Assembly: GCA_900467745.1 (NCBI GenBank) | Contig: UBQW01000015.1 | Span: 1-56,910, forward strand | From: Hyphomicrobiales bacterium | Lineage (GTDB): Bacteria; Pseudomonadota; Alphaproteobacteria; Rhizobiales; Rhizobiaceae | Direction: 5' to 3' | Length of the DNA: 56,910 nt | Shown: positions 7,861 through 16,342 of the stretch, piece by piece | Position numbering within the stretch: position 1 is the stretch's first letter | Layout: every line of letters starts with the position of its first letter | Notes under the pieces: model-generated | The model's database searches: none | What the model saw: the letters and a program-made list of their open reading frames with translations, nothing else | Told to the model about the DNA's origin: nothing | Made by a program: the position numbers and the translations under genes

Positions 7861-9206
7861 TGTCGTCGCTCACAGTCAACGCCGCCGATCGCCAGCGCCT
7901 GCTGGACAATTATCCCGAAGTCTTCCACCGCAGCTTCATGCAGCGCTGGGGCCTCGCGCTCATCGCCGGCCTCGTCATCATCTACCTCGCGCTCGCATTC
8001 AATTTCTTCAAGGTCATCCCGACCTTCGTCAACGGCAATTGGGACCGCGCCTCGATCTACGTCCAGGACTGGTATTCCTGGCGCGCCCAGCCGCGCCTGC
8101 GCTTCGTCGATGGCAAGGTCGTGCCGCAGTGGACGAGCCGCGGCCAGTATCCGAAGGACGCCGTCATCGCGTGGATGCTGCCGACGGCTGCCGGCGGCTA
8201 CACCGTCACCTACGGCAGCGATGCCGACCGCATGGAAGTGACACCTGAGCGCGTCGATGTCTATCTCGGCGGCAAGCTCTATCCTGTCGAGATCACCAAG
8301 GATCGCGCCATCCTGCCGCCGGGCGCGCCCGCCGTCATGAAGCAGGACGACAGCAAGGTCACCGTCTCTTTCGGCTTCGAGGGCCAGGCGGAAATCCGCT
8401 CGACGCAGGTCTATGTGCAGCGCCGATTCCTCGGCTGGGCCAATTTCTTCTTCGACACGCAGTCGCCCTTCTGGGGCAAGAGCCTCGTCGACGTCGCCGG
8501 CCTCATGCTGACGGGTGACCGCATCGATCCCGCGCAGTCCAACGCCTCGCTGGTGCTCGACAATTTCCTCAACAATGCCAGCTGGCAGCACGGCGATATC
8601 CTGTCGAAGCTGATGCAGACGCTGGTCATGGCCTTCGTCGGCACGCTGCTCGGCTCGCTCTTCGCCTTCCCGCTGGCCTTCATCGCCGCGCGCAACATCA
8701 CGCTCAACCGCTCGGCCAACTGGGCGACGAAGCGCCTCTTCGATTTCCTGCGCTCGATCGACATGCTGATCTGGGCGCTGTTCTTCACCCGCGCCTTCGG
8801 CCCCGGGCCGATCCCCGGCATCGCCGCCATCTTCTTCACCGACACCGGCGCGCTGGGCAAGGTCTATGCCGAGGCGCTGGAGAATGTGGATGACAAGCAG
8901 CGCGAGGGCGTCAAGTCGGTGGGTGCTTCGCCCGTCGTCGTCCAGCGCTTCGGCGTGGTGCCGCAGGTGCTGCCGATCTTCATCTCGCAGTCGCTCTATT
9001 TCTGGGAATCCAACACCCGCTCGGCCACCGTCATCGGCGCCGTCGGCGCAGGCGGTATCGGCCTCAAGCTCCTGGAATCGATGAAGACCAATTCCGATTG
9101 GGACAAGGTCGCCTACATGGTGCTCCTCATCCTCATCGTCGTCTTCGTGTTCGACAATATCTCCAATGCGCTGCGTTCGCGGGTGATGGGCAAAAAGACC
9201 CATTGA
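7860..9206 (+). CDS. phnE: Phosphonate ABC transporter permease PhnE, second copy, with large periplasmic insert
   Basis: 448 residues, much longer than the roughly 260-330 of ordinary PhnE. TM1 (about residues 32-55) is followed by nearly 190 mostly hydrophilic residues (about 56-245), rich in beta-type segments such as YTVTYGSDADRMEVTPERVD. The permease domain proper begins near residue 249 (LVMAFVGTLLGSLFAFPLAF). The EAA loop EGVKSVGASPVVVQRFGVVPQ is present, so the subunit should couple to PhnC. The long loop should face the periplasm, where it could contact PhnD. Long PhnE forms of this kind occur in rhizobia as far as I recall. Confidence 0.92.
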   Translation: MSSLTVNAADRQRLLDNYPEVFHRSFMQRWGLALIAGLVIIYLALAFNFFKVIPTFVNGNWDRASIYVQDWYSWRAQPRLRFVDGKVVPQWTSRGQYPKDAVIAWMLPTAAGGYTVTYGSDADRMEVTPERVDVYLGGKLYPVEITKDRAILPPGAPAVMKQDDSKVTVSFGFEGQAEIRSTQVYVQRRFLGWANFFFDTQSPFWGKSLVDVAGLMLTGDRIDPAQSNASLVLDNFLNNASWQHGDILSKLMQTLVMAFVGTLLGSLFAFPLAFIAARNITLNRSANWATKRLFDFLRSIDMLIWALFFTRAFGPGPIPGIAAIFFTDTGALGKVYAEALENVDDKQREGVKSVGASPVVVQRFGVVPQVLPIFISQSLYFWESNTRSATVIGAVGAGGIGLKLLESMKTNSDWDKVAYMVLLILIVVFVFDNISNALRSRVMGKKTH

Positions 9207-9214
9207 TGGGTCTT
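9195..9214 (+). terminator. Weak terminator-like hairpin at the end of the permease gene
   Basis: AAGACCCA (9195-9202) and TGGGTCTT (9207-9214) form a perfect 8-bp stem around the stop codon region. Only a loose T/C-rich tail follows (GATCATCATCATTC), so termination is probably partial and the downstream phn genes may still be read through. Confidence 0.35.
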
Positions 9215-9326
9215 GATCATCATCATTCTGTCACGGAAATCTTTTAGCCGGAAGCAAGCTTGCGGCGGGCGGTCAAATCACGGCAGACTGCCTCCCGCAT
9301 CCACATAGATTTCCGGGATACTGGCC

Positions 9327-10022
9327 TTGCGATACGCACTCTATTTCACGCCGCCGAAGGGTGATCCTTTGAACGTGGCGGCAGCCCATTGGCTCGGCCG
9401 CGATGCCTTCACCGGCGAAACTTATCCGGCTCCCGATTATCCTGATCTGCCTGCTGTCGATCAGTTCGAGCTCACCGCCGATCCGCGCCGCTACGCCTTC
9501 CACGCCACCATCAAGGCGCCGTTTCACTTGGCCTCCTCGGTCACCGAGAAGGACCTCATCCAGGCCGTCGAGGATTTCGCCGCGCGCACGCCCGCCTTCG
9601 AGATCCCCGAGCTCGTGCTCGGCCAGCTCGGCCGGTTCTTCGCGCTGGTGCCCGGCTCCCTGCATCCGCCGCTTCAGCAATTCGCGGCCTCCGTGGTAAA
9701 GTCCTTCGAACCCTTCCGCGCGGCACTGTCGGAGGCTGATATCGCCCGGCGCAATCCGGACAAGCTCAGCGAAAGCCAGAGGGCCAATCTGTTGCGCTGG
9801 GGCTATCCTTACGTGATGGATGACTTCGGTTTCCACATGACGCTCTCAGGCCAGGTGCCGGAAGAACGCGCCGAGGTGATGAAGACCATTCTCGCCGAGC
9901 GTTTCGCCGCCTTCACCGGCCGGCCGCTTTTGATTTCGGGCCTTGCCGTTTTCGTCGAAGAGACGCGCGGCGCGCCGTTTACAGCCCATTCCTGGTGGCC
10001 GCTTGCCGCCGCCAAACCTTGA
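9327..10022 (+). CDS. Phosphonate-cluster 2H phosphoesterase-like protein (DUF1045 family)
   Basis: 231 residues starting MRYALYFTPP at a TTG codon; no ATG in this frame precedes the conserved start. Two His-x-Thr motifs, H59-A-T61 (FHATIK) and H170-M-T172 (FHMTLS), are the catalytic signature of 2H phosphoesterases, which open cyclic phosphodiesters or hydrolyse 2',5' linkages. The family is known almost only from phn clusters. The gene is 14 bases before phnM. PhnP, which opens 5-phosphoribosyl 1,2-cyclic phosphate, is not seen in this window, so substitution for PhnP is a reasonable inference but not shown by sequence. Confidence 0.9.
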   Translation: MRYALYFTPPKGDPLNVAAAHWLGRDAFTGETYPAPDYPDLPAVDQFELTADPRRYAFHATIKAPFHLASSVTEKDLIQAVEDFAARTPAFEIPELVLGQLGRFFALVPGSLHPPLQQFAASVVKSFEPFRAALSEADIARRNPDKLSESQRANLLRWGYPYVMDDFGFHMTLSGQVPEERAEVMKTILAERFAAFTGRPLLISGLAVFVEETRGAPFTAHSWWPLAAAKP

Positions 10023-10036
10023 AAGATCTGACGCCC

Positions 10037-11176
10037 ATGACCAAAGAAACCGTCTTCTCCAACGCCCGCATCGTCCTTGAGGATGAAATCGTCGAAGGAT
10101 CGGTCCTCGTTCGCGACGGCAAGATCGAGGATATCGCAAGCGGCAGCTCCCGCCTTGGCGAGGATTTCGAAGGCGATTACCTGATCCCGGGTCTGGTCGA
10201 GCTGCACACCGACCATCTGGAAGGCCACTACTCGCCACGCCCCGGCCTGCGCTGGAACAAGACGGCGGCGATCCAGGCGCATGACGCCCAGATCGTGACG
10301 TCAGGCATCACCACGGTCTTCGATTGCCTGCGCATGGGCGCGGACGAGGATGGCGGCTTCGAGCATGGCGAGATGCGCGACATGGCCGATGCCATCCAGA
10401 AGGCCGAGAAAGAGGGCCGCCTGCGCGCCGAGCACCTGATCCACCTGCGCTGCGAAGTCTCCGCCGACAACGTGCTGCAGCACTTCGCCGATTTCGAGAA
10501 CGACCCCTATGTCCGTCTCGTCTCGCTGATGGACCATGCGCCGGGCCAGCGCCAGTTCCAGACCATGGACCAGTACATCTTCTATTACCAGAAGAAGCGG
10601 GGCCTCACCGACGCCGAGTTCGCCAAGTTCGTCGATCGCCGCGTGTCGGAATCCGAGCGCAACTCGACGCCGCACCGCGTCGCGATCTCGAAGGTCTGCG
10701 CAGAGCGCGGCATCACGGTCGCCAGCCACGACGACGCCACGCTCGCCCATGTCGACGAGGCGATCGAAAACGGCGTGCGTCTTGCCGAATTCCCGACCAG
10801 CTTCGACGCTGCCAAGGCCTCGCATGAAAACGGCATGAGCGTGCTGATGGGCGCGCCGAATATCGTGCGCGGCAAGTCGCACTCCGGCAACATCGCCGCC
10901 CGCGATCTCGCCGAGCGCGGCGTGCTCGACGTTCTCTCCTCCGATTACGTGCCGCTCAGCCTGCTCTACGCGCCCTTCCTGATCGCAGATGAAGTCGAGA
11001 GCATCTCGCTGCCGAAGGCGATCGCCATGGTCACGTCGACGCCGGCGCGCACGGTCAGCCTCAACGATCGCGGCCGTATCGCAACAGGGCTGCGCGCCGA
11101 TCTCGTCCGCGTCTTCCGCGACGAGGGCGTTCCGGTCAGCCGCTCCGTCTGGCGCGAAGGGCGCCGGGTCGCATGA
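10037..11176 (+). CDS. phnM: Alpha-D-ribose 1-methylphosphonate 5-triphosphate diphosphatase PhnM
   Basis: Amidohydrolase-superfamily enzyme of 379 residues, matching the E. coli length. It removes pyrophosphate from the 5-triphosphate intermediate to give ribose 1-methylphosphonate 5-phosphate, the substrate of PhnJ. The metal site signature HTDH lies at residues 57-60, followed by SPRPGLRW. Later His/Asp positions (ASHDDAT, SDYVP) complete the barrel site. The ATG at 10037 is the conserved start (MTKETVFSNARIV); a longer reading frame runs in from the preceding gene. Its stop overlaps phnN as ATGA. Confidence 0.95.
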   Translation: MTKETVFSNARIVLEDEIVEGSVLVRDGKIEDIASGSSRLGEDFEGDYLIPGLVELHTDHLEGHYSPRPGLRWNKTAAIQAHDAQIVTSGITTVFDCLRMGADEDGGFEHGEMRDMADAIQKAEKEGRLRAEHLIHLRCEVSADNVLQHFADFENDPYVRLVSLMDHAPGQRQFQTMDQYIFYYQKKRGLTDAEFAKFVDRRVSESERNSTPHRVAISKVCAERGITVASHDDATLAHVDEAIENGVRLAEFPTSFDAAKASHENGMSVLMGAPNIVRGKSHSGNIAARDLAERGVLDVLSSDYVPLSLLYAPFLIADEVESISLPKAIAMVTSTPARTVSLNDRGRIATGLRADLVRVFRDEGVPVSRSVWREGRRVA

Positions 11177-11787
11177 CCGCGCACGAAACCCATCCCTCGC
11201 ACGAGCCCCACGTCGTTCCCGGCACCGAGCACGGCATCATGGTCGTCGTGGTCGGCCCCTCCGGCGCCGGCAAGGACACGTTGATGGCGGCCGCCGCCCG
11301 GCATTTCCGCGAGCGGCAGGACGTCCATTTCGTCCGCCGCGTCATCACCCGCGATCATGACGCCGGCGGCGAGGATCATCTCGCCGTCTCGCCCCAGGGC
11401 TTCGCCTCGATGGAGCAGGCCGGCAGCTTCTCCGTCTGGTGGGAAGCCCACGGCCTGAAATACGGCATCCCCTCCGAAGTCTCGGTGTCGCTGTCAGCCG
11501 GAAGCCTCGTCATCGCCAATGGCTCACGCTCGGCGCTGCATCATTTCCACGCCGTCTTCCCGCGCCTGAAGGTCATCAACGTCACCGCCCGCGCCGACGT
11601 GCTGGCAAGCCGGCTGGAGGCCCGCGGCCGCGAGACCCACGAGGACATCATGGCCCGCCTGGCCCGCGGCCCGCTCACCGTGCGCGGTGATTACGACGTC
11701 GTCGATCTCGACAATAGTGGGTCCTTGGAACAGGGCGAACGCCGCATGGTCGAAGTCCTCGAGGGCTTCCTTCAAGAGATCGGCTGA
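11173..11787 (+). CDS. phnN: Ribose 1,5-bisphosphate phosphokinase PhnN
   Basis: 204 residues; converts ribose 1,5-bisphosphate to PRPP with ATP, feeding the sugar product of phosphonate breakdown into nucleotide synthesis. Walker A GPSGAGKD lies at about residues 28-35, in the guanylate-kinase-like fold. The first 22 residues are an extra His-rich stretch not needed by the fold; an internal ATG at 11239 would remove it but has no Shine-Dalgarno. I keep 11173 because of the ATGA coupling with phnM. This is the last recognisable phosphonate gene of the run. Confidence 0.93.
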   Translation: MTAHETHPSHEPHVVPGTEHGIMVVVVGPSGAGKDTLMAAAARHFRERQDVHFVRRVITRDHDAGGEDHLAVSPQGFASMEQAGSFSVWWEAHGLKYGIPSEVSVSLSAGSLVIANGSRSALHHFHAVFPRLKVINVTARADVLASRLEARGRETHEDIMARLARGPLTVRGDYDVVDLDNSGSLEQGERRMVEVLEGFLQEIG

Positions 11788-11792
11788 CGACG

Positions 11793-12314
11793 ATGCAGCC
11801 GATCCGGGTTATCGACTATGATCCGCGTTGGCCCTCGTTCTTCCAAGCCGCGCGCGACGAACTGCTGTCGCTCGCGCCCGGCCTCATCCTCGCCGTCGAG
11901 CATATCGGCAGCACCGCCGTCCCCGGCCTCGCCGCCAAGCCGAAGATCGACCTCGACGCCGTCCTCATCGACGCCGCAGCACTCGCCACCCTCGCCGAGA
12001 AACTCGCGCTCTCCGGCTTCCGCGCCCACGGCGACCCGCATGGCGACGGCCGCCTGCCATTCACCCGCGAACACGAAGGCTACGGCCTGCGCCTCTACCT
12101 CTGCCTAGAGGCCAACCCCGCCCACCACGACCGCCTCCTCTTCCGCGACCACCTGCGCCTCCACCCGGACCGCGCCGCCGAATACCAGGCGCTGAAGCAG
12201 CGCCTCGCCGAGGAATCAGCCGGCGACTGGGACCACTACACCGGCGGCAAGAGCGCCTTCGTGGCCGAGACGCTCCGCCGCGCCGAGGCCGAGATATCGG
12301 CGTCGCGGGGATGA
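11793..12314 (+). CDS. GrpB-family (nucleotidyltransferase-fold) protein
   Basis: 173 residues matching the GrpB/UPF0157 family. Hallmarks are YDPRWP near the N-terminus and VEHIGSTAVPGLAAKPKIDLDAVL, the segment resembling the active region of minimal nucleotidyltransferases, where the two Asp residues would bind metal. The biochemical role of stand-alone GrpB proteins is not established; some members are fused to CoaE. It begins 6 bases after the phnN stop, so it is probably cotranscribed, but that does not prove a role in phosphonate use. Confidence 0.85.
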   Translation: MQPIRVIDYDPRWPSFFQAARDELLSLAPGLILAVEHIGSTAVPGLAAKPKIDLDAVLIDAAALATLAEKLALSGFRAHGDPHGDGRLPFTREHEGYGLRLYLCLEANPAHHDRLLFRDHLRLHPDRAAEYQALKQRLAEESAGDWDHYTGGKSAFVAETLRRAEAEISASRG

Positions 12315-13132
12315 TTTTATTGCGCGGTGAAAGAAATTACTGCGATATCAGTCGCTTGCAGATTTCATCGTCCCCCTCCATCCCCGCCGTAATCGTCGCA
12401 CCCATACTGATGGCGTCATTGGACAGGGAGCCGGGTCGCGAACCGGATCTGACACATCAGGGTGAAAGCCCGGCGTCCGGTGATGGTTGTTGAGAGGTGG
12501 ATGTTGAGGTCGTCAGGACCTGTCATCCATCCGGAAGCGAAAGGCCGAGAGACGCTCCTGTCGGCCCGGATATCCGGAAGCCTCGATATGATCGGGCAGG
12601 CGATATTGCCTGACAATCATACTTTATACCAAACGTTGCCTGCCCATTCCCAATCATGCCGTCGCGGAGAGGTCTCCGGCGCGGAGTTTTGCGGTGTGTG
12701 AAGAACGGTTTCACCCGTTATCGCTTCAGCCGGGTATATGCCGCTATTCAAGTTCCGCCGTGAAATACCCCCCTCTACCCTGCCGGGCATCTCCCCCACA
12801 GGTGGGGAGATTGGATGGGCGCACCCGCTCGTTCCTTCCTCAACGTTTGGCGAACACCTCACCGCGAGTCGATCTCCCCCCTTGTGGGGGAGATGTCCGG
12901 CAGGACAGAGGGGGGTACCCCACGGCACGCCGTCGACGATCCGCCCGCAGGAACCAACAACTTGGACCGACGGGCAGCCCGTCTCGCCCGCCCAATCCCA
13001 ACACACCGCTTCGCGCCAAGCCCCAATCTCACTGTCGAAAATATGATAGAATTCTGCGCTAGAAGGCACCACCGGCACCGCTAGTCTGTGTGCCTCGCCA
13101 ACAATACCCATGATCTATCGAATGAGAGCAAA
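12315..13132. other. Long intergenic region without a recognisable gene
   Basis: About 820 bases. Apart from the palindromic repeat at 12766-12918, I see only short overlapping frames without ribosome-binding sites or family resemblance. The stretch 12420-12680 has several short inverted repeats (for example around CCGGATATCCGG near 12565) and may be decayed coding DNA or another mosaic repeat. No tRNA-like fold is evident. Confidence 0.5.
12766..12918. repeat. Rhizobial intergenic palindromic repeat, copy 2
   Basis: Same organisation as the element at 21-170. The left arm (about 12766-12812) carries the CTCCCCC-ACAGG-TGGGGAG hairpin. The right arm (about 12871-12918) is nearly base-for-base identical to the right arm of copy 1, including CGATCTCC/CCAATCTCC, CCCCTTGTGGGGG and GGCAGGACAGAGGGGGGT. 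The middle parts differ, so only the arms are conserved. Confidence 0.8.
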
Positions 13133-13663
13133 ATGGGCGTCAGAAACGTTCTGATCGAAGGCGTGTCCGGCACGGGCAAGACCTCGGTTGCGTCAGGCTT
13201 GCAGCAGCGCGGCTACCATGTCGTCCATGGTGACCGCGAGCTCGCCTACAAAGGCGATCCGATGACAGGCGAGCCCCTAAGCGATCCCGCCCCCCGGCAA
13301 AATCCGGTTGATGTCGCCTTTGGTCACAGGCACCATCTCTGGGACATCGATAAGGTCAGGGCCCTGGTCGCTGACCAAGGCGACGCGATCTCCTTCTTCT
13401 GTGGCGGCTCCAGGAATTTCGATCGTTTCATCGATCTGTTCGACCACGTTTTTGTCCTCGACGTCGATGCGGACACGCTGACGAAAAGACTGGCAACGAG
13501 GCCCGATGACGAATTCGGCGTAAGCCCCGCCGAACAGCAACTTGTCCTGCGGCTGCACGCGACCAAGGAGGATATCCCCTCCGCTGCGACAGTCATCGAC
13601 GCCACCGCGCCACTCCGCGCTGTCATCGACGACATCCTGGCAAGATGCGCCGCATCCGGCTAA
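13133..13663 (+). CDS. Small P-loop kinase-like ATPase
   Basis: 176 residues with an N-terminal Walker A, GVSGTGKTS (about residues 10-18), and a nucleoside/adenylate-kinase-like layout: base-side region with HGD, an LDVD strand near 105-110 (HVFVLDVDADTLTKRLATR) and a closing Arg-rich lid. The likely role is phosphorylation of a small molecule; the substrate cannot be named. I chose the ATG at 13133 (MGVRNVLIEG), which places the P-loop at the expected distance from the start; GAGAG lies upstream. The gene stands alone between a repeat-rich region and the GFA gene. Confidence 0.75.
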   Translation: MGVRNVLIEGVSGTGKTSVASGLQQRGYHVVHGDRELAYKGDPMTGEPLSDPAPRQNPVDVAFGHRHHLWDIDKVRALVADQGDAISFFCGGSRNFDRFIDLFDHVFVLDVDADTLTKRLATRPDDEFGVSPAEQQLVLRLHATKEDIPSAATVIDATAPLRAVIDDILARCAASG

Positions 13664-13732
13664 CGATAGACGATCCGATACCGCGGCCGGCACCCGCCTC
13701 GAACGCCGAAACGACATCACAAGGACACCCCC

Positions 13733-14158
13733 ATGACTGACGCAAGACCCCAGCATAACGCCGCCTGCCACTGCGGCACGGTAAAGTTCAAGGTGCGGCT
13801 GACGGACGAGTTCAACACCATCCGCCGCTGCACCTGCTCCTACTGCCGCATGCGCGGCGCCATCGCCGCCTCCGCCAGTCTCGACGACATCGAGTTCATC
13901 GAGGGCGAGGACAAACTGACGCTCTACCAGTTCCACACAGGCACGGCGAAGCACTACTTCTGCAAGACCTGCGGCATCTACACCCACCACCAGCGCCGCT
14001 CCAACACCAGCCAGTTCGGCATCAACGTCGCCGTCCTCGAAGGAGTCAGCCCCTTCGATTTCGCCGAAGTAAAGGTCATGAACGGCATAGCCCACCCGAG
14101 CGACGCCGGCGGCACGTCCGAGGTCGCCGGTGTGCTCAGGTTCGAGCGGGCGGAGTGA
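13733..14158 (+). CDS. GFA-family zinc protein (glutathione-dependent formaldehyde-activating/CENP-V domain)
   Basis: 141 residues with the family's cysteine pattern: CHCG near residue 12 (ACHCGTVKF), CTCSYC near 38 and CKTCG near 78. These bind two structural or catalytic zinc ions. Few members have a proven activity and the original formaldehyde-glutathione assignment applies to one branch only. The last base pairs lie 2 bases from the stop of the convergent reductase gene, leaving no room for a separate terminator. Confidence 0.88.
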   Translation: MTDARPQHNAACHCGTVKFKVRLTDEFNTIRRCTCSYCRMRGAIAASASLDDIEFIEGEDKLTLYQFHTGTAKHYFCKTCGIYTHHQRRSNTSQFGINVAVLEGVSPFDFAEVKVMNGIAHPSDAGGTSEVAGVLRFERAE

Positions 14159-14160
14159 AA

Positions 14161-15198
14161 TTACACCAACCCAAGCCGAACCAAGCTCTCGGCGCAGGCA
14201 ACGATCGCCTCTTCCCTTGAGCGCGGCGCCCACCCCAGCAGGCGCTCTGCCTTCTTGGCCGTCGCGTTCATGTCGTAGTTAAGGAGCGGCACCACCGCCT
14301 TCAGCTGCGCATTCGTCTCGCCGGCGATGCGGACCTGCTCGTCGGGCCAGACATCGGTCGAGACCTTCGCCGCCGCCGCACCCAGCCTTTGCCGCAGCAG
14401 CTCCGCGACCTCGACCATCCATAGGCTGTCGCCGACGGTGGCAAGGAAGCGCTCGCCGGCAGCCGCGGGGTCGGTCATCGCGCGCAGGTGCAGGTCCGCC
14501 ACATCGCGCACATCGACGCAGCAGGAATTGACGTTCACGCAGCCCGGCTGCCCCTTCATCATGTTGGCGATCAACCGGATCGAATGCGAATAGTCGGCGC
14601 CGAGAACCGGGCCGTAGACAGCGACCGGGTTGACCGCCGAAAGCTCCATGCCTTGGCCCTCGCGGGCGATGAAGTCCCAGGCGGCGCGCTCCGACAGCGT
14701 CTTCGATTTCTGGTAGGGCGCGACGTTGCCTTCAAGATTGCTCCAGTCGGTCTCGTCGAACGGCCGCCGGTGGTCCGGCCCGTGGCCGACGCCGATGGCG
14801 CCGAAGGCCGATGTCAGCACGACCCGCCTGACGCCGGCATCGCGCGCCGCGCGCAGCACCCTGAGATTGCCGTTGACGGCAGGCTCGATCCAGTCCTCCT
14901 CGCGCGTCTGGTCGCCCGATGGGGTCGGCGAGGCGCCGTGCATCACGTAAGTGCAGCCAGCGGCGGCCTCCGCCCAACCCTTGTCATGGTCGAGATCGGC
15001 GATCGCGAAGGACAGCCGATCGCCCGCATCGACGCCGCCGGTCTTGAGATGCGCGCGCACCTCGTCCTCCCGTCCGGGTGAACGGACGGTCGTGCGCACC
15101 CGGTAGCCGTCTTTCAGCAGTGCCAGCATGCAATATTGCGCGATGAACCCGGTGCCGCCGGTGACGAGAACGAGCGTGTCTTTTCTATCAGTCGTCAT
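14161..15198 (-). CDS. NAD(P)-dependent reductase/epimerase (extended SDR)
   Basis: 345 residues. The Rossmann motif GGTGFIA lies at residues 14-20 and the catalytic Tyr-x3-Lys is visible as YQKSK. The context VLTSAFGAIGVGH and PVAVYGPVLG places it with dihydroflavonol-4-reductase-like SDRs that reduce aldehydes or ketones. I chose the ATG at 15198, with AGGCAGG a few bases upstream; an ATG at 15210 is also possible. It is divergent from the AraC-type gene across about 120 bases, a typical regulator-target arrangement, so control by that regulator is likely but inferred. Confidence 0.87.
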   Translation of the reverse strand: MTTDRKDTLVLVTGGTGFIAQYCMLALLKDGYRVRTTVRSPGREDEVRAHLKTGGVDAGDRLSFAIADLDHDKGWAEAAAGCTYVMHGASPTPSGDQTREEDWIEPAVNGNLRVLRAARDAGVRRVVLTSAFGAIGVGHGPDHRRPFDETDWSNLEGNVAPYQKSKTLSERAAWDFIAREGQGMELSAVNPVAVYGPVLGADYSHSIRLIANMMKGQPGCVNVNSCCVDVRDVADLHLRAMTDPAAAGERFLATVGDSLWMVEVAELLRQRLGAAAAKVSTDVWPDEQVRIAGETNAQLKAVVPLLNYDMNATAKKAERLLGWAPRSREEAIVACAESLVRLGLV

Positions 15199-15319
15199 AA
15201 CCTGCCTCATGTCTATGCCGCCGCATCGGATCGCGGCGAACTCGATGACGGGAAGGTAGGCAGCCAGGTCCGTACTGTGAATGCTTGAAAATCCGCATGA
15301 CTTGCGTGATAGTTCGATA

Positions 15320-16276
15320 ATGCTGAATGATCCCTTCTCCGATGTCCTGAGCCTGACGAAAGCCGAGGCGATCGTCACCGGCGGCTTTACCGCTGGCGGC
15401 CCGTGGTCGATCGCCTTTCCGGGGCGCGACAAGATCAAGTTCTTCGCGGTCGTGAAGGGTGGCTGCTGGGTGACGCTGGAGGGCGAGGCAAAGCCGATCC
15501 GTTTCGAGGAGGGCGATGTCGGCCTGCTCGCGAAGAAGCGCAGCTTTGTTCTCTCCAGCGATCCCGCGCTTCAGCCGGTCGACGCCATGAGCATCTTCAC
15601 GGGCACGGGGCGGCGGCTGGTGACGCTGGGAGATGGCAATGAGTTCGCCCATATCGGCGGCCATGTCGCGCTCGATCCGCTGAGGGGCGGCCTGCTGTCG
15701 GATATTCTGCCCACCTGGATCCACACCCGCGCCGCCTCGCCGCAGGCAGCCATCTTCCGCTGGCTGCTCGACCGGCTGATCGAGGAGCGCGATATCGGCC
15801 AGCCGGGTGCGGCGCTTGCCTCCGCGCAGCTGACCCAGCTGCTCTTCATCGAGATCCTGCGCTCGCATTTGAGCGCCGCCGACCGCATGCCCGCCGGCTG
15901 GCTGAAGGCGCTCGCCGAGCCCCGGATCGCGCCTGCGCTGCGCCTGATGCATGGCGAACCCGCGCGCGCCTGGCACCTGGAGGAACTCGCCAGCGCCTGC
16001 GCCATGTCGCGCACCTCGTTCGCCGTCCATTTCAAGTCCGTCTCCGGCGTCGCCCCGCTCGCTTATCTCACGGAATGGCGCATGCGCCTTGCCGAACGGG
16101 CGCTTCGCGAAGCCCGCACCCCCATCGCCTCCGTTGCGCGCTCGCTCGGCTACACCTCCGAAAGCGCCTTCAGCAACGCCTTCAAGCGCGTGAACGGCAG
16201 GTCGCCGTCGGCCTATAGGGTGGCGGCGAATGGGCTGGATACCGGCGATGAGGTTGAGTTGGCATCTGCGGGCTAA
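15320..16276 (+). CDS. AraC-family transcriptional regulator with N-terminal cupin domain
   Basis: About 318 residues. The first 190 form a cupin-type (Cupin_6) sensor domain (SIAFPGRDKIKFFAVVKGGCWVTLEG). The C-terminal 100 hold two helix-turn-helix units (LEELASACAMSRTSFAVHFK and IASVARSLGYTSESAFSNAFKR) ending in the typical SPSAYR. Two starts are possible, ATG 15281 and ATG 15320; homologues usually begin just before DPFSDVL, so I prefer 15320, though neither has a good Shine-Dalgarno. It probably regulates the divergent SDR gene; the inducer is unknown. Confidence 0.88.
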   Translation: MLNDPFSDVLSLTKAEAIVTGGFTAGGPWSIAFPGRDKIKFFAVVKGGCWVTLEGEAKPIRFEEGDVGLLAKKRSFVLSSDPALQPVDAMSIFTGTGRRLVTLGDGNEFAHIGGHVALDPLRGGLLSDILPTWIHTRAASPQAAIFRWLLDRLIEERDIGQPGAALASAQLTQLLFIEILRSHLSAADRMPAGWLKALAEPRIAPALRLMHGEPARAWHLEELASACAMSRTSFAVHFKSVSGVAPLAYLTEWRMRLAERALREARTPIASVARSLGYTSESAFSNAFKRVNGRSPSAYRVAANGLDTGDEVELASAG

Positions 16277-16342
16277 ATACCATAGGAGCCGCCACTATTG
16301 GGCGCCTCCCGCGCTTTCATGCCCGACAGCGGGCCGGCTCCA

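Noticed and set aside
12416..12616. Short minus-strand frame (66 codons) in the long intergenic region
   Set aside because: No Shine-Dalgarno and no recognisable family; cannot be separated from chance.
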